From Neodiprion pinetum (lineage: Eukaryota; Arthropoda; Insecta; Hymenoptera; Diprionidae), in contig NC_060237.1 in assembly GCF_021155775.2 (NCBI RefSeq), forward strand, positions 4,652,501 through 4,716,500: 64,000 nt of DNA. Direction: 5' to 3'. Below, in pieces: positions 48,326 to 59,259 of this stretch. A model generated the notes under the pieces. The model was not told the DNA's origin. It saw only the letters and a list, made by a program, of their open reading frames with translations, and did no database searches. The translations under genes and the position numbers were made by a program. Each line of letters begins with the position of its first letter. Position 1 is the stretch's first letter.

Positions 48326-48600
48326 AAGTTCAACTTACGTATCGCAGAAACTTACGACCTGCTGGTAATTCTCTCGTGGCTCGAGTGCATATAATAATAA
48401 TTGCCTACTCGAAATGTATTTTTCGAATCGGTGGACCGGATGGAAGGGATGCAGCGAATACCTTCCATTCGACTACCCAGTCACAACCACTTGACGGACT
48501 TTTACCCGCACTGGAACTCGAACACTTTCCCTTCGACCTTCTTTTTGCTCTTCGATATAAATTAGCATTCAATGAGTGCTGCTCCGGCTCCCATATATAA
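48326..48600 (+). CDS. Candidate second exon of an unrecognised plus-strand gene
   Basis: The acceptor is the strongest in the window: an almost unbroken pyrimidine-rich tract of about 65 bases (48,255-48,323) ending in TTGCTCAG. Joined to the ATG at 48,015 (Met-Tyr-Gln-Pro, phase 1) across an intron of about 300 bases, the frame continues open to a TAA at the end of this segment, giving about 97 residues in total. Joined to the other ATG (47,974, phase 0) it would end after 22 more codons. A weak donor (CTG|GTAATT) at 48,364 would cut the exon short instead. The product has no domain that I recognise, no signal peptide and no clear repeats. The case rests on splice signals and matching phase, so it may be an exon of a longer or a non-coding transcript. 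Confidence 0.22.
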
Positions 48601-49670
48601 TGCACGTGCACTCGTTCCTCAGTGCTTGGATACACGTGACCTATGCCTTAGGTGGACGTCCGGTGCAGACCGACTCCAAAAATACACGCGTACTCTACGC
48701 TAATAAAGCAAGTAACGCGCTATTGAAGCGGCAGTAGCTGCAGTTGCGGGCTTAATGTAGCAGCCGGGTGTGGGTACACAGAAAAGAAAGATCAGAAATA
48801 GAGAGGGATACGTAAAAAAATAAACGATCGGTGTACCCGAAACGTTATTATACCTATACGTACGTATACGTGCCGTTGAAGAATTTTAATGAAAACAAAT
48901 GCAGCTTGTATCTTTCCCCGACACAATGAAACACCCACTGTGCTTTCAGCTTCCCCTCCGACTAACTCCAAAGGGTTGCGATACCGAAATAGTAACGCGA
49001 AAATAATGACACGTGGACGAAACGTCTCAGAGAAAAATAAGGAGCGGCAAAGAGAGAAAGAATTTTTCAACGTCGTTGAGTTTCTGGATCGATGTGCTAA
49101 AAACGGTTGATTTCTTGCATTTGTCTCCTTCGTTTTAATTTAGAGACGATTTTTTACCCATTTTCATATCCGGTATCGATCAAATCCCGAATGAACTGTA
49201 AGCGTGGTCCGTTTTTTCAACGGTTGCGTTATTACATGGGTGGAAAAATTGTGATTGATATATTGAAAGGGTAAATATTGGAGTCGCATAGGTTATTAGA
49301 ATCGATATTGCGTGCAGGGAATATGGGTAGATACTTATAATTTACGACGGGGTATACGAAGCGAAGTCGGGGGGTTGACTTCGTAAAGCAATCAATTACG
49401 TACAGCTGACAGTTAAACGTTGGTTCGTAAGTACGATCAACCGGTAACAAGATTGAATTTGGTTGGGTCACCTATTAAAAATACTTAACTCAATGTGCTT
49501 TGTTAACCGGGTTCAATGACACGATCAGACACGAATCGCGACTCTATGTAAATAATCTCGCCCGCTTCACCCCCGACTACCTTCTCATTCAACAATGCAA
49601 ATCTAGCCGCCTCGACTGCTTTCGAACAGACAAAAACTTAACAATACAATTTGCAGACTGTGCAAGCTCG
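48601..49670. other. Non-coding stretch, no gene seen
   Basis: Only short frames without splice context. Two poly-T runs bracket the following hairpin region (49,675-49,691 and 50,356-50,374). Confidence 0.5.
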
Positions 49671-49707
49671 CTACTTTTTTTTTTTTTTTTTGCTCTGCGA
49701 ACTGTCT

Positions 49708-49930
49708 ACAGAAATGTTCATTAATTTTTTGCGCTTTCGGCTAACTTGTTTTCTATACGAAAAAAAATGTGAGCACGATTCTGTACAAATTATGTGACAA
49801 TGACTGGCGATACAGCCGACGTGAGAGATTGGACTCATTATCACGTAATTCGTATCGAGTCGAACTCGCATTTTATTTCGGACCGAAAACAAATTAGCCA
49901 AAAGCCGAAGGTCTTAATGAACATTACTGT
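49708..49930. repeat. Long inverted repeat (hairpin), about 97-bp arms
   Basis: Arms at 49,708-49,804 and 49,834-49,930 are reverse complements over their whole length, at roughly three-quarters identity by eye with few gaps, around a 29-base loop. Landmarks are AATGTTCATTAA, CGGCTAACTTGTTTTC and ATTATGTGACAATGA, each with a close complement in the other arm. The flanks show no clear target-site duplication. Divergence between arms implies age, yet the pairing has been kept along the full length. It may be a foldback element or a hairpin-RNA source; frames read from the two arms are unrelated to any protein that I know. Confidence 0.8.
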
Positions 49931-49939
49931 ACGGAATGT

Positions 49940-52270
49940 ATTATTCGGTAGAAATCACACCCTGTATACGGAAAAAGAATCGTGATTAAAAATAACTAAT
50001 CTCCACATATATCTTGCCAATTTTGTGCCGAAGCTCAGGCAATTTACCCACGATTTTCTTGCGACGTATTAGAGGATTATAATTCATCCAGCTGCACTTG
50101 AACGTTACGTTTTGCGAATAAGTTTTCGTTCTCCTCGTCGGAAAACGCTTCAGCTACGTGGATGCCTCGCTACACTTATTTGCAGTGCAACTTAGGAGTG
50201 CCGCACTGCATTGTGCCGTTTTAAATCAGCGCACTGGCCAAGTTCCAAGTTTTGGCTAGAAGTTAATAACCGAGCTGAGAGCTTCGAGACACTTCTTTTC
50301 ATTATTTCAATTTTTGTTACTCTCGTCTTTTTCCCCACGATACGAGTGTTAGGTTTTTTTTTTTTTTTTTTTTGGACGGGTCCACCCGCGGGTACTCAGA
50401 GTGTTAATTTCTTTTCCCTCCATGCTTAAGTTACAAATCCGTGATAAAAATAGTGGTGGCAAAAAATAATATGACCATGTATCTGCAAATGTAAGAACAG
50501 TAACCCTTTATTTCTCTCTTCGTATCGTTTTAACTTCCGCGCATAGCGCTACGTGCTCGTAAATGTAAATACAGGTCTTGGTTTGGACGTGAACTTATAT
50601 CAAGCAGCGAAGTTAATTTGTCCACACTGCGCAAAGTAATAGAAATGTACGAATTCACATCTGAGAATCGATAAAGCGCACAACGTGTATAACTTTGAAT
50701 GCAAAACTGACTGAATTGTGAAGCTAAAATTGGGGCGACGGAGGGATTATTGATTATGCCGATCGGCTGAATTAGGTACTTGTTGTGGTTTTGGGAGAAG
50801 CTTATATAACTAGCTATTGCTTCACCGCTCGATTCTTTTCCCCGAAAGTTGACCGATTCTTCTTAAACTAATCAGAAACTCGGCAAATGTATAACGGTGA
50901 CGATATAATGTAACGAAAAAGAGAAAAAAGTTTTTGATTAATTTTCCTTTGACAAACTCGCTCGCGTGCCCCAAATTTCGCCAACTTTTCATTCTTCGGA
51001 AAATATTGTATAAGGCTTTGCGCGCCTGGCGTGATAATATATAACAACAAAACATCGTTCGTTAGGTGATTCCGAGCATTGATTTACCGTAACAACGGAC
51101 GCGGATCAAAAGATGATCTATGAGCTCGAAAAAATACCGTATTGCCGATTTTCGCCGAGAACGTAACTCGATCCTTTTCCTTAAAAACCGAACCTGCTTG
51201 TCTTGATCGATGTTATAGCTGCTCGGATCGATATGTAATCATCGTAACACAATGAAGCCCTCGTCTGACGTAAAGTGAAACGGTGAAGCGGCAGAAAAGA
51301 CACCCGGTATCTCGGAGCTGCGGATCCCTGCAGATTCTCCCCCTTCGGAGGAAGCAACTCTCTTTGTTTCTACGCTTTCTAATTTGTTAAAAGCTCGGAA
51401 TAGGAGCCGAAAGAACCTAACGCCGCGACACCGAGAGAGAAGCTCGCAGCGCCAGCTGGTAAAGTCGCGGAAAATTTTTCGTTTACACTCCGCAAATGAT
51501 CCAGCAGCTGATACCGGGTCCGAAATAAGTTACATCATCACTCCGTGCTTGTTCTGTTCAATTTTCCAACGAATCGTCTTCTCTGTTTTGAAATGAATTC
51601 CAGCAAGTAGTTATGCTGCAAATGTCGTCGAACAATGCTCCACGCAAGATTCTTTAAACAAAAAGTAACCATTGCTGCTGGAGCTTCCAGTGCCGTTAAA
51701 GGATTCTCCTCGTAACTCCATAAACCAGCAACTTTCGGTCGCTGTATAATCCCTTCGCATCACCCAACCGGAAAACGCGCATCTCCTCATTTAACCACTC
51801 CGTCAGCCCAATTTCGATTTAGTTCTTAGATCCGAAGGCGAGCGATATGGGTTGCACAAAGCTTTGCCTAAATCTCACTCCGAGTTCAGACGACCATCCC
51901 GTAGCAGGGGAAACCCCGTACTGTTCGGTTCAGCGCGGTTCTAACCGCGCCCTTACTCCGTGTCGTTCCGTGATAGAGCTGATAGGCATTATCGAGGCCG
52001 TGGAGGTCGGATGTCACGTGGCTCAGAGGCTGACCTGTAGTGGCGGCGAAGACCAGAGCTTGACATGCCAGGGCGCACCGCGCAGCTTGAGCTTGCAACG
52101 CTGTGCTCGCTGCAAGCTGCATCTCGGCCTTGCGCAGCCCTCTGCGTCCCGCGGGAGTGTAAAAGAGAGGAAAGGCAGCCCCTCTCTCTGTCTGCGTAGC
52201 GTGGTGAAGTGACCACGGCATGCATGGGGGACGCGGAGCGAACGGAGATTGTAACGTAATACGAGCGTCG
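49940..52270. other. Non-coding stretch, no supported gene
   Basis: Includes a poly-T run and, from about 51,880, a GC-rich patch open on both strands (51,847-52,212 plus; 51,886-52,374 minus). The two frames overlap almost fully and contain short inverted AGCTTGCA/TGCAAGCT motifs, so base composition explains them better than coding does. Confidence 0.45.
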
Positions 52271-52282
52271 CGGCGATCCGAG

Positions 52283-52290
52283 TATATAAG
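52283..52290 (+). promoter_or_regulatory. TATA-like box
   Basis: GAGTATATAAGCTT is a good TATA match at the edge of a GC-rich patch, followed by CT-rich sequence. No clear initiator lies 28-32 bases downstream; a TCAGTC match is about 115 bases away, too far to pair. Weak evidence of a promoter. Confidence 0.18.
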
Positions 52291-52299
52291 CTTCCTTTC

Positions 52300-55200
52300 A
52301 CCGGGTCTTGCGACGTCTTCTCTTCTCTCCTCCCGTTCTGTTCTGTTTCCTCCCGGATCGTTCGAGCTCCTCATATACCGCAGCAGCCGTTTCGATCCGT
52401 CAGTCAGAGTTAATCCCGAAACCCGTACCTGGCAAACGTTATCGAACTATCGGACCGGATTTAACGAATCGTCGATTAATTACGACGGTACCCAGACTGC
52501 CCTGATTTTTATCACCCAAGGCACTCCGAGTCGGTATATCCACCCTATTTTACTGCGATCCTCGATGACTCGCGTCCGTTAATTCATGAACTCGTTTCTC
52601 CGTGCTTTATGCGGCTCATTCAATCGGTCGCTACTAAAGCCGTCTACAACGGAGATGCCGATAAGCGCGGTATGTACTGGATTCCGAATGGAAATCTGGG
52701 ATCGCCCTTATTATTGATTAACGCAACCGCTGATGCAGCGTCGCTTTTGGTCCGCTTACCGAGATCAAGACCTTGACTTCGCGTTATCATCTGTACGCTC
52801 TAATTTACACACTCGATCCCGAATTGAATGGAAAATAGGCTATCGCAATTAGCGCAACGATTCACAGCTATTCTTTGAAGAGTTCGTGTTGCAGAGGGAT
52901 TTATTGCACGGTAGCTTGACGGAAGAATTTGCGATACGCGTCTATGCTAATACCGTCAATAACATACAGCTGAGTGAGACATTCCTTTTTGGACAGTGGC
53001 GGAATGGAATGCATATTTTATACCCCGAACATGTTGTTTCGGAACATCGACCGACTTAATACGAAAATTCTCTGCTTTTATATTGCATTGCAGAGTAAAA
53101 AAAAGGGAAATACCGAAGAAAAAAGAACCGTGAAAAAGATCGAAGAGATGCACCCAGATCACTCGATGATCTCGATTCTATAATTGAGCAGTGCAAGGGG
53201 TGCGATTATTGTTCGGGGTAGTTTTGTTGTAAGCGCAATGCGATATTCAAAGCCTGGCGTGATTAGGACGAGATTAATCCCTCCTCGTTGAATCGTAAAC
53301 CCCTAAACCGGAAATAGTAGACTCTCGGCGAAGAGGGGAGAGGGGAAAAGGGGTTGGACGGCGCGATAACCACGCGAGGGAAGTTTATACGGTGCAGACA
53401 AAGGAGAAGAGAAACCACAAAATTGCTAATCTGGCTTCAATAAAGAGCCGGTTAATTAGGATACGAAATGCCCGTATATTTATACTATATATATATATAT
53501 ATATATCTGCGCCTACATGTCGTGTTTTGCGAAAAGCGACGTATACACCCGACCTAATTGAAATTTGGCAACCCCATCTGCATATTCCTACGGCACGAAT
53601 TCTCGGCGAAGAGACGACCCGCATGCGGCGTTGGATGCTCTTGGACAAGAAACTCGACATTTGATTGAGACAAGTATTTATTCGGAATTTAAAAACGACT
53701 CGGAACTTCATAAAGTTCGGCCGGACATTAATTGCCGACTTATGACTGATTCATGGGGATGGCAGGTGTGCGAATCGATAGCGGACTACGGGAAGTTGAG
53801 AAGGGTGAAACTATTATCCCATGAAGAGTGACGAGATGATGAATAATGCATGCAGGCTGCAAGTTGTTGAGTAAAGAGCCGACACATACTCGCGCGAATG
53901 TTCCTGCACTCGGCGGTCATGAAACCGAACCAAAGTCGTTTGAAATCCCGCGAGATGATCCAGATTTAAAGAGCAGATATCTGCAGGACCCGTTCGATCA
54001 TGACGATCAATTTTTCCGTCGTCATTCCCGCGTTTAATCGCTGGTTTTAACTCAGAAAGTACAGATTTGATACGATGATCTTCCAATAAGTAAATTGAGT
54101 CTTTTGGAAATGTGATAAAATTCCGCGAAAGGCAATAAAGATGTACGAATTGAAATACTAAAAATGATCACGACCTTATACGCGGTTTCTAATTACGAAA
54201 TTTTTTTTATCGCGACGCTGATTATTCTGTAGGTATACGTATGCATAACAGGGGAAAAGTTGTAATCCGGGTAGTAAAAGAACGAAAACAAGCACGATTT
54301 CCCGCTGCTGCGGTCGCTTTTAGTTTGGGAAACGGATTTGCCTATCTGCGGAAGCACACGTATGTATAAAAGTGATACACATTTACGGCCACATGCGTGC
54401 ACGGCTTTTGTGGATGGATTAATTTTTCCAACGGATGAACGGAAGAAAAAGGGTGAGAATAAAATTGAAAATTGCCACCCGTTTGCTTCGTACGCGTCAG
54501 AGGAGATGATGGCCGAGCGTAAAAGAAGGATCGACAGTTTTTACCCCGGTTCGTTGTTTCGAGGTTCGTCTGATGTGGTGCAAGCGAATTTTTCTCCCGC
54601 TAACTCTGCTGTTCGCAATTACTCTCATTTCTATCAATTAAACCTGCCACAACGTGACGTTTCGGTTCATTGACGGAGTTGATATTATCCGTGTGAATTC
54701 TCCCGTCTAAAGGGAAAATACTACAAAAACCGAGGTAGTACCTACGCTTCGCAAAACTGCAAGGTAAAAGTGGACTTTGAATGTTGTTCAAGGAACTAAT
54801 CAAAGATTTCTGCGGAAACCTAAAAGAAAAGAAAAATAACAACCGTTGCTGCGAGTACTTATCGGTCTGTTTCGAATCGCGGATGACGTCTGATTCGTCG
54901 AGCCATTCGTACCGAACGATGAGAGGGTAGATACGGTAGATTCTTGACGGACGTTTGATCCGACCGAGCAGCGGTTCATTGTCGTCGCTACTTACAAGTA
55001 TTAAGTGGCTCAATCTCTTGTTTGCGATTGTCGGGGTGCGGAGGGAATTGATTTGGTCCGTTGGCCAGGGGCGAGATTGGAGGGTCGGAGGATCGTTGGG
55101 TTTCAGGGAGAGCCCCCGATGTTCGTTAGTGACTTTATAATAATGAGGGGTAGGCGGGTGGCTATTGCGCTGGAAATACGCGGTGCGGGATTGGAAAAAT

Positions 55201-56255
55201 GAAATCGTCCCTAATCACTGCTCCTCGAAGCGTGCGGGAACGAGAACGGGGAAGGAGCACGATATGAGGAAAGATTTGTGGTCGGTGAAACGGAAACTCG
55301 GTATTACGATATCTGTTTGAGTTTACGTCGAAAGAGCGCGCGTAGTTCAATGCTGCGAAAGGTGAGCACCGACATCGGGATTAGAGTCGAAATGCAGACG
55401 TTGAGTGACCCGACTGACTGCCAACTAGAATCGCGCGCCGCGAGGTCAGCCTAGAATTCTAAATTCGGAAACGACCAGAGTCCACTTTCTCGTTTACGTA
55501 ACACCGAGTCAATGTTTTGGTTTGCGGCTCAACTGGTTTAATGGATATTCGAGGAGACCGGGGCCCGCGGGTGGTTGGGATATTCGTATACGTGTTTCGG
55601 AGCGTAACCCGGGCGAAGTGCGCCAAAGTCCAGGTTTGCCGGGGTGAGCTTAGCCACGGTCACGGAACATCGACGCTGCCACGAGTCCTGAACCTAAGCC
55701 CAAGCCTAGAGCTTTGCCCTCCAGCGGAAGAGAGCGACCCGCGCTGTAAACCTAATCCTGAATGGGATTTGCTAATCCAGGGTTGTGGCGTCGGTCATTA
55801 TTCGGTGTCGCGTCGTCCCCGGGGCCGGCTGACCTGTAGGACCAGGACTTCCTCCGCGGGATCGCCGATATATCGCAGGCTCTCCGCACGCACCGCTGAA
55901 ACCGTTTTTCTTCTTCTTGTTTTTTTTTAATATTTTTATTTTTTTCTTAACCCCGTGGTGTTCAAACTGGCTGCAATGACCGTGCCGGTAGAACCTTCGA
56001 ATTCCGGGGGTGCGGAAATCGAGCGCGACAGTGGAAGAAGAGTCGGGGCAAAGGTTTGGTGGGAAAATGTTAGAGAAGTTTTTCCGTTTCGGACAAATGA
56101 AGAAAGTTGGAAATTTTCGCAACGTCTAGCGGGGGCGGGGGTGCGTCGAAGCCGGGAATCAGCGCACGTACGGCTCTGCCGAATCCCACCCCCGCAGGGA
56201 TGCCGCAGGAGAGCGCTCACAGCCAGAAACGTTGTAAATTAGACTCGGGTGGTTC
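52300..56255. other. Non-coding stretch with microsatellites
   Basis: No supported gene. Frames at 53.4-53.8 and 55.5-56.2 kb overlap others on the opposite strand. A (TA)n run is listed at 53,484. Confidence 0.5.
53484..53506. repeat. (TA)n microsatellite
   Basis: Pure TA run. Confidence 0.95.
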
Positions 56256-56260
56256 GGACC

Positions 56261-56330
56261 CCCCCGTAAACCTTCGTAAACCACCCTGAACCACCCCGAA
56301 TACGCCTAAACCATTCCGAACCCCTCGAAC
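56261..56330. repeat. 10-bp degenerate tandem repeat, about seven units
   Basis: Units follow the pattern CCNNCCNNAA (for example CCACCCTGAA, CCACCCCGAA, CCATTCCGAA) head to tail with a strict 10-base period. Confidence 0.85.
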
Positions 56331-56339
56331 GAGCGAACG

Positions 56340-59150
56340 CAGGCTTCTCTCTCCCCACGGACCGGCAACTAAACTCGGCCCTTACACCATTTTCCCAGAC
56401 CACGCCGGGGTAGGGATACAGACCGAAGCGTTGCGCGGTCCGGATGTGAAGAACGTGCGCCTGATCCGCCGGTTCACGAGAACTTCCGGTATGCTGTAAA
56501 AAAAAAAAAAAAAACGAGCCGCGGAGTAAATACAATCGGAAGACATATACCGCGTGGGGTTGATTTCGCCGGCGCGGGGGGGTGCGTGTATCCGATTTCG
56601 CCTCAAACTCGTGGATTTTCTACAGCTCAAGCGAAACCTCGGAAGGAAAATCCCGGAACTCCTGAGGGCAACTTTCCCGGGAGTTGTTGGCCAGCCACGG
56701 AACTCCTCCTCTCCCTCGGCGGCATGTCGAAGTAGGTACATACCTGGGTATACAGGCAGAAGGCCTCCCCGCGGACCGATGCATAAATAACCATATCGGT
56801 CTTTCGACGAGAAAACCGAACACCCTCAACGGTTATCGCAAAGAGCTGCATGTGCACGCCGTGATCGATAACCGCCGCCCGCGAGGATCGACTCGAAGGA
56901 CCCTTTCCAGGACTCGAATCGAGACTTAGTCTTGCACGGGCCCCAAGAGGCTTTCCGAAGTGAAAATCTTGCCGAATTCAGGGCTGCCTTCCGGGAGTTC
57001 TCTGGCTAATCCAATATTGTCGCATTTATAATATTTCACCGACTCGGCACTGATGAAGGTTCGTATCGTCGTGGATAAGGTTGATTCAAAAATGATGCAA
57101 GTCGTCCTGGACGTCATCGTCTCTCGTTTTATGGAGACGAAAATAGAAACTCACGGCATGTATGCCGGGTTATGATGGCTCGATAATTTTTTTGTCATAC
57201 CGAATTATTTTGACGAAATGAAATTTTTATGTCGCTGAATGTGAAACTGGAAAACACTGTAATACTATATGCAGATCTAGATTTCACCTCGCACAGAGGG
57301 GAAGCTTGATACTTTATGTATTTTTCCGAGAAACATTCAAAGCACATTTCGCTTCTCTGCACCGACGAACAAACCGACCCACATCTACACTCAATATTCA
57401 TGTGACACAGTACTCAGTGCATTACATGTTCAGTTTTTAATGCGACATGTGTACATTTTAGTTCGAATGTTTGGATATTTGATGCGTTTGATACGCGATA
57501 CTTCCGTTGAAATATTTTTAAAACCGGTGTATGAATGACCGTTATATGTTTTACGAATTTCACGAACGATCGACGTCGAATTTAGCTAACGAACGGTGAA
57601 AATACGGTTCATTTTTAGTCATCCTAGCAACATCAATCGACGGATTCGCGAGGCGCTGATGGCGTAATCGTATACATTTTAGATGAAAAGAAAAAACAAT
57701 ACCGGAAGTAAAAGTTGACCGCGAAAGAGGATCACCTCTGGTGTTTCCTATTACCTGTAGTTAGAATTCGAGTTGGCTCAAGATTGGCTTACTTAACCGC
57801 GACTGAAAAAAGATCAACCACTGGTTATACGTAATTCTAGAGAGGCGAATTTAACACCGCTGAGGCTCGAAATCCTCTTGAACAAACGACGCTGCCCCGG
57901 TGAAGCTTTGCCGTGAATCCACACGTGGATTTGCCACACCTACGATTCGTACGTATGTCCGCATACGAACCTACTCTGAACCCACACCTGGTCGCCTAAG
58001 CGCACCGATGCGACCCGGGCTGCGCTGTTGCTTTGAATTTAATTACTGGAAGTAGTAAAATATGAATGGCATTCGTTGGCTGTAAGGGTGGCTACGCTCC
58101 CAGACGCAACAAGGGTGGCTGTAAGAGCCGGGGGAAGAAAAGCAGACGTGCAACTCTGGTGCATAGTAATATACCCACGGGTCGATAGAAGGCGGAGAAC
58201 AAACTCAGCGTGTTTCGAAATCAAAAATCGCCTCTTTGGAAAGCAATCGTAAAAAGGAGTTTGAATTCTCATCAAACGTGGCGTTCTTCGACACCTCGGA
58301 CTCTCGAAACGAATCGTATTGCTCGTAAAGCCACCGAACGTCCCGCTGCTATTAGAAACTCTGGAGAGTTACCGCGAATAAGTATTTCCTCGGCGTCCTT
58401 GAGCCAATCGTTAACCCTTTGACCTAGTCTCGAAGACCACTGTGCCAGGAGAGGCGAAAGCGTCGGTGAGGGTCACCGGTTGCCATAGAAACGCGGCGGG
58501 AATGAAACGGAGAGACCTCTGGAGCCGGTCCCCCGTGATTATCGGGAAATGCTTGCACGGTCAACGTTCCCCGTGCCCCGTAATTCCTTTTCTCCGTTCC
58601 TTGGCTCCTGGGTTTTCACTCCGTGTCGATCGGGGAGACCAGCCTTCAAAAGTACCGCGGGCTAACCACGTGGCACTGAGACGCTCCGAAGGACAGACTC
58701 CCTTCACCGCAGCAGCAGTCTGGGTACCCCGGACCAAAGATAACAAATCCTGAAACGACGTGCCTGGAGCTCGGGCCATAATCGTCATCTTATACCGACG
58801 GGGACGACCCCCTACATTATACCTCGTGTAGTTCGTTTTAGTGCAGCAGACAGTCATTTGAGATGTTGTTTCAACTGCCTGGATTTCCGTTACCGACGAA
58901 AAATATCCACCGTGGAAAAATATCGTTATACATACATTATACTGTGGGAGGGTTTTCCTCTTCGTTCGGATCATGGGAACGAGGAGGAGAAAAAAACGAT
59001 CGTCGAGTTCCAAAGCTCGGATGAGAGATCGAATACGATCGAACAGCGCGATCCAACCTGACGCATTTTCAAGTGCTCGTTGAATTTTCGTTACCACTTG
59101 GAGGAAAAATTGTACTTCTACGGTTTCTCACTTTTTATTCAAACTTTTCC
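56340..59150. other. Non-coding stretch, no supported gene
   Basis: A poly-A run lies at 56,499-56,514. Frames at 56.4-56.9 and 58.4-59.1 kb overlap on both strands with no recognised domain. Confidence 0.5.
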
Positions 59151-59152
59151 AG

Positions 59153-59251
59153 CGACAGAGCGACCGTGTCGACGTGAAGCATATTTTCAGTGTCGCGGGA
59201 TTCCAGTATCAGGGTCAGTTTTTTGCTCGCCGTAGGCCTCGTCCGTTTTAA
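59153..59251 (+). other. Possible terminal exon
   Basis: CTTTTTATTCAAACTTTTCCAG is a very strong 3' splice site. The next 32 codons are open in the first frame and end in TAA, with an Arg-rich C-terminus (near 59,225-59,248). A second frame is open almost as far. No poly(A) signal follows closely and no upstream exon was matched. Unrecognised. Confidence 0.18.
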
Positions 59252-59259
59252 TGGGATTT

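Noticed and set aside
51886..52374. 162-codon minus-strand frame over a GC-rich patch
   Set aside because: The plus strand is open over nearly the same bases, and short inverted motifs and base composition explain both.
58561..59097. 178-codon minus-strand frame
   Set aside because: No domain, overlapping frames on the other strand, and mixed composition along its length.
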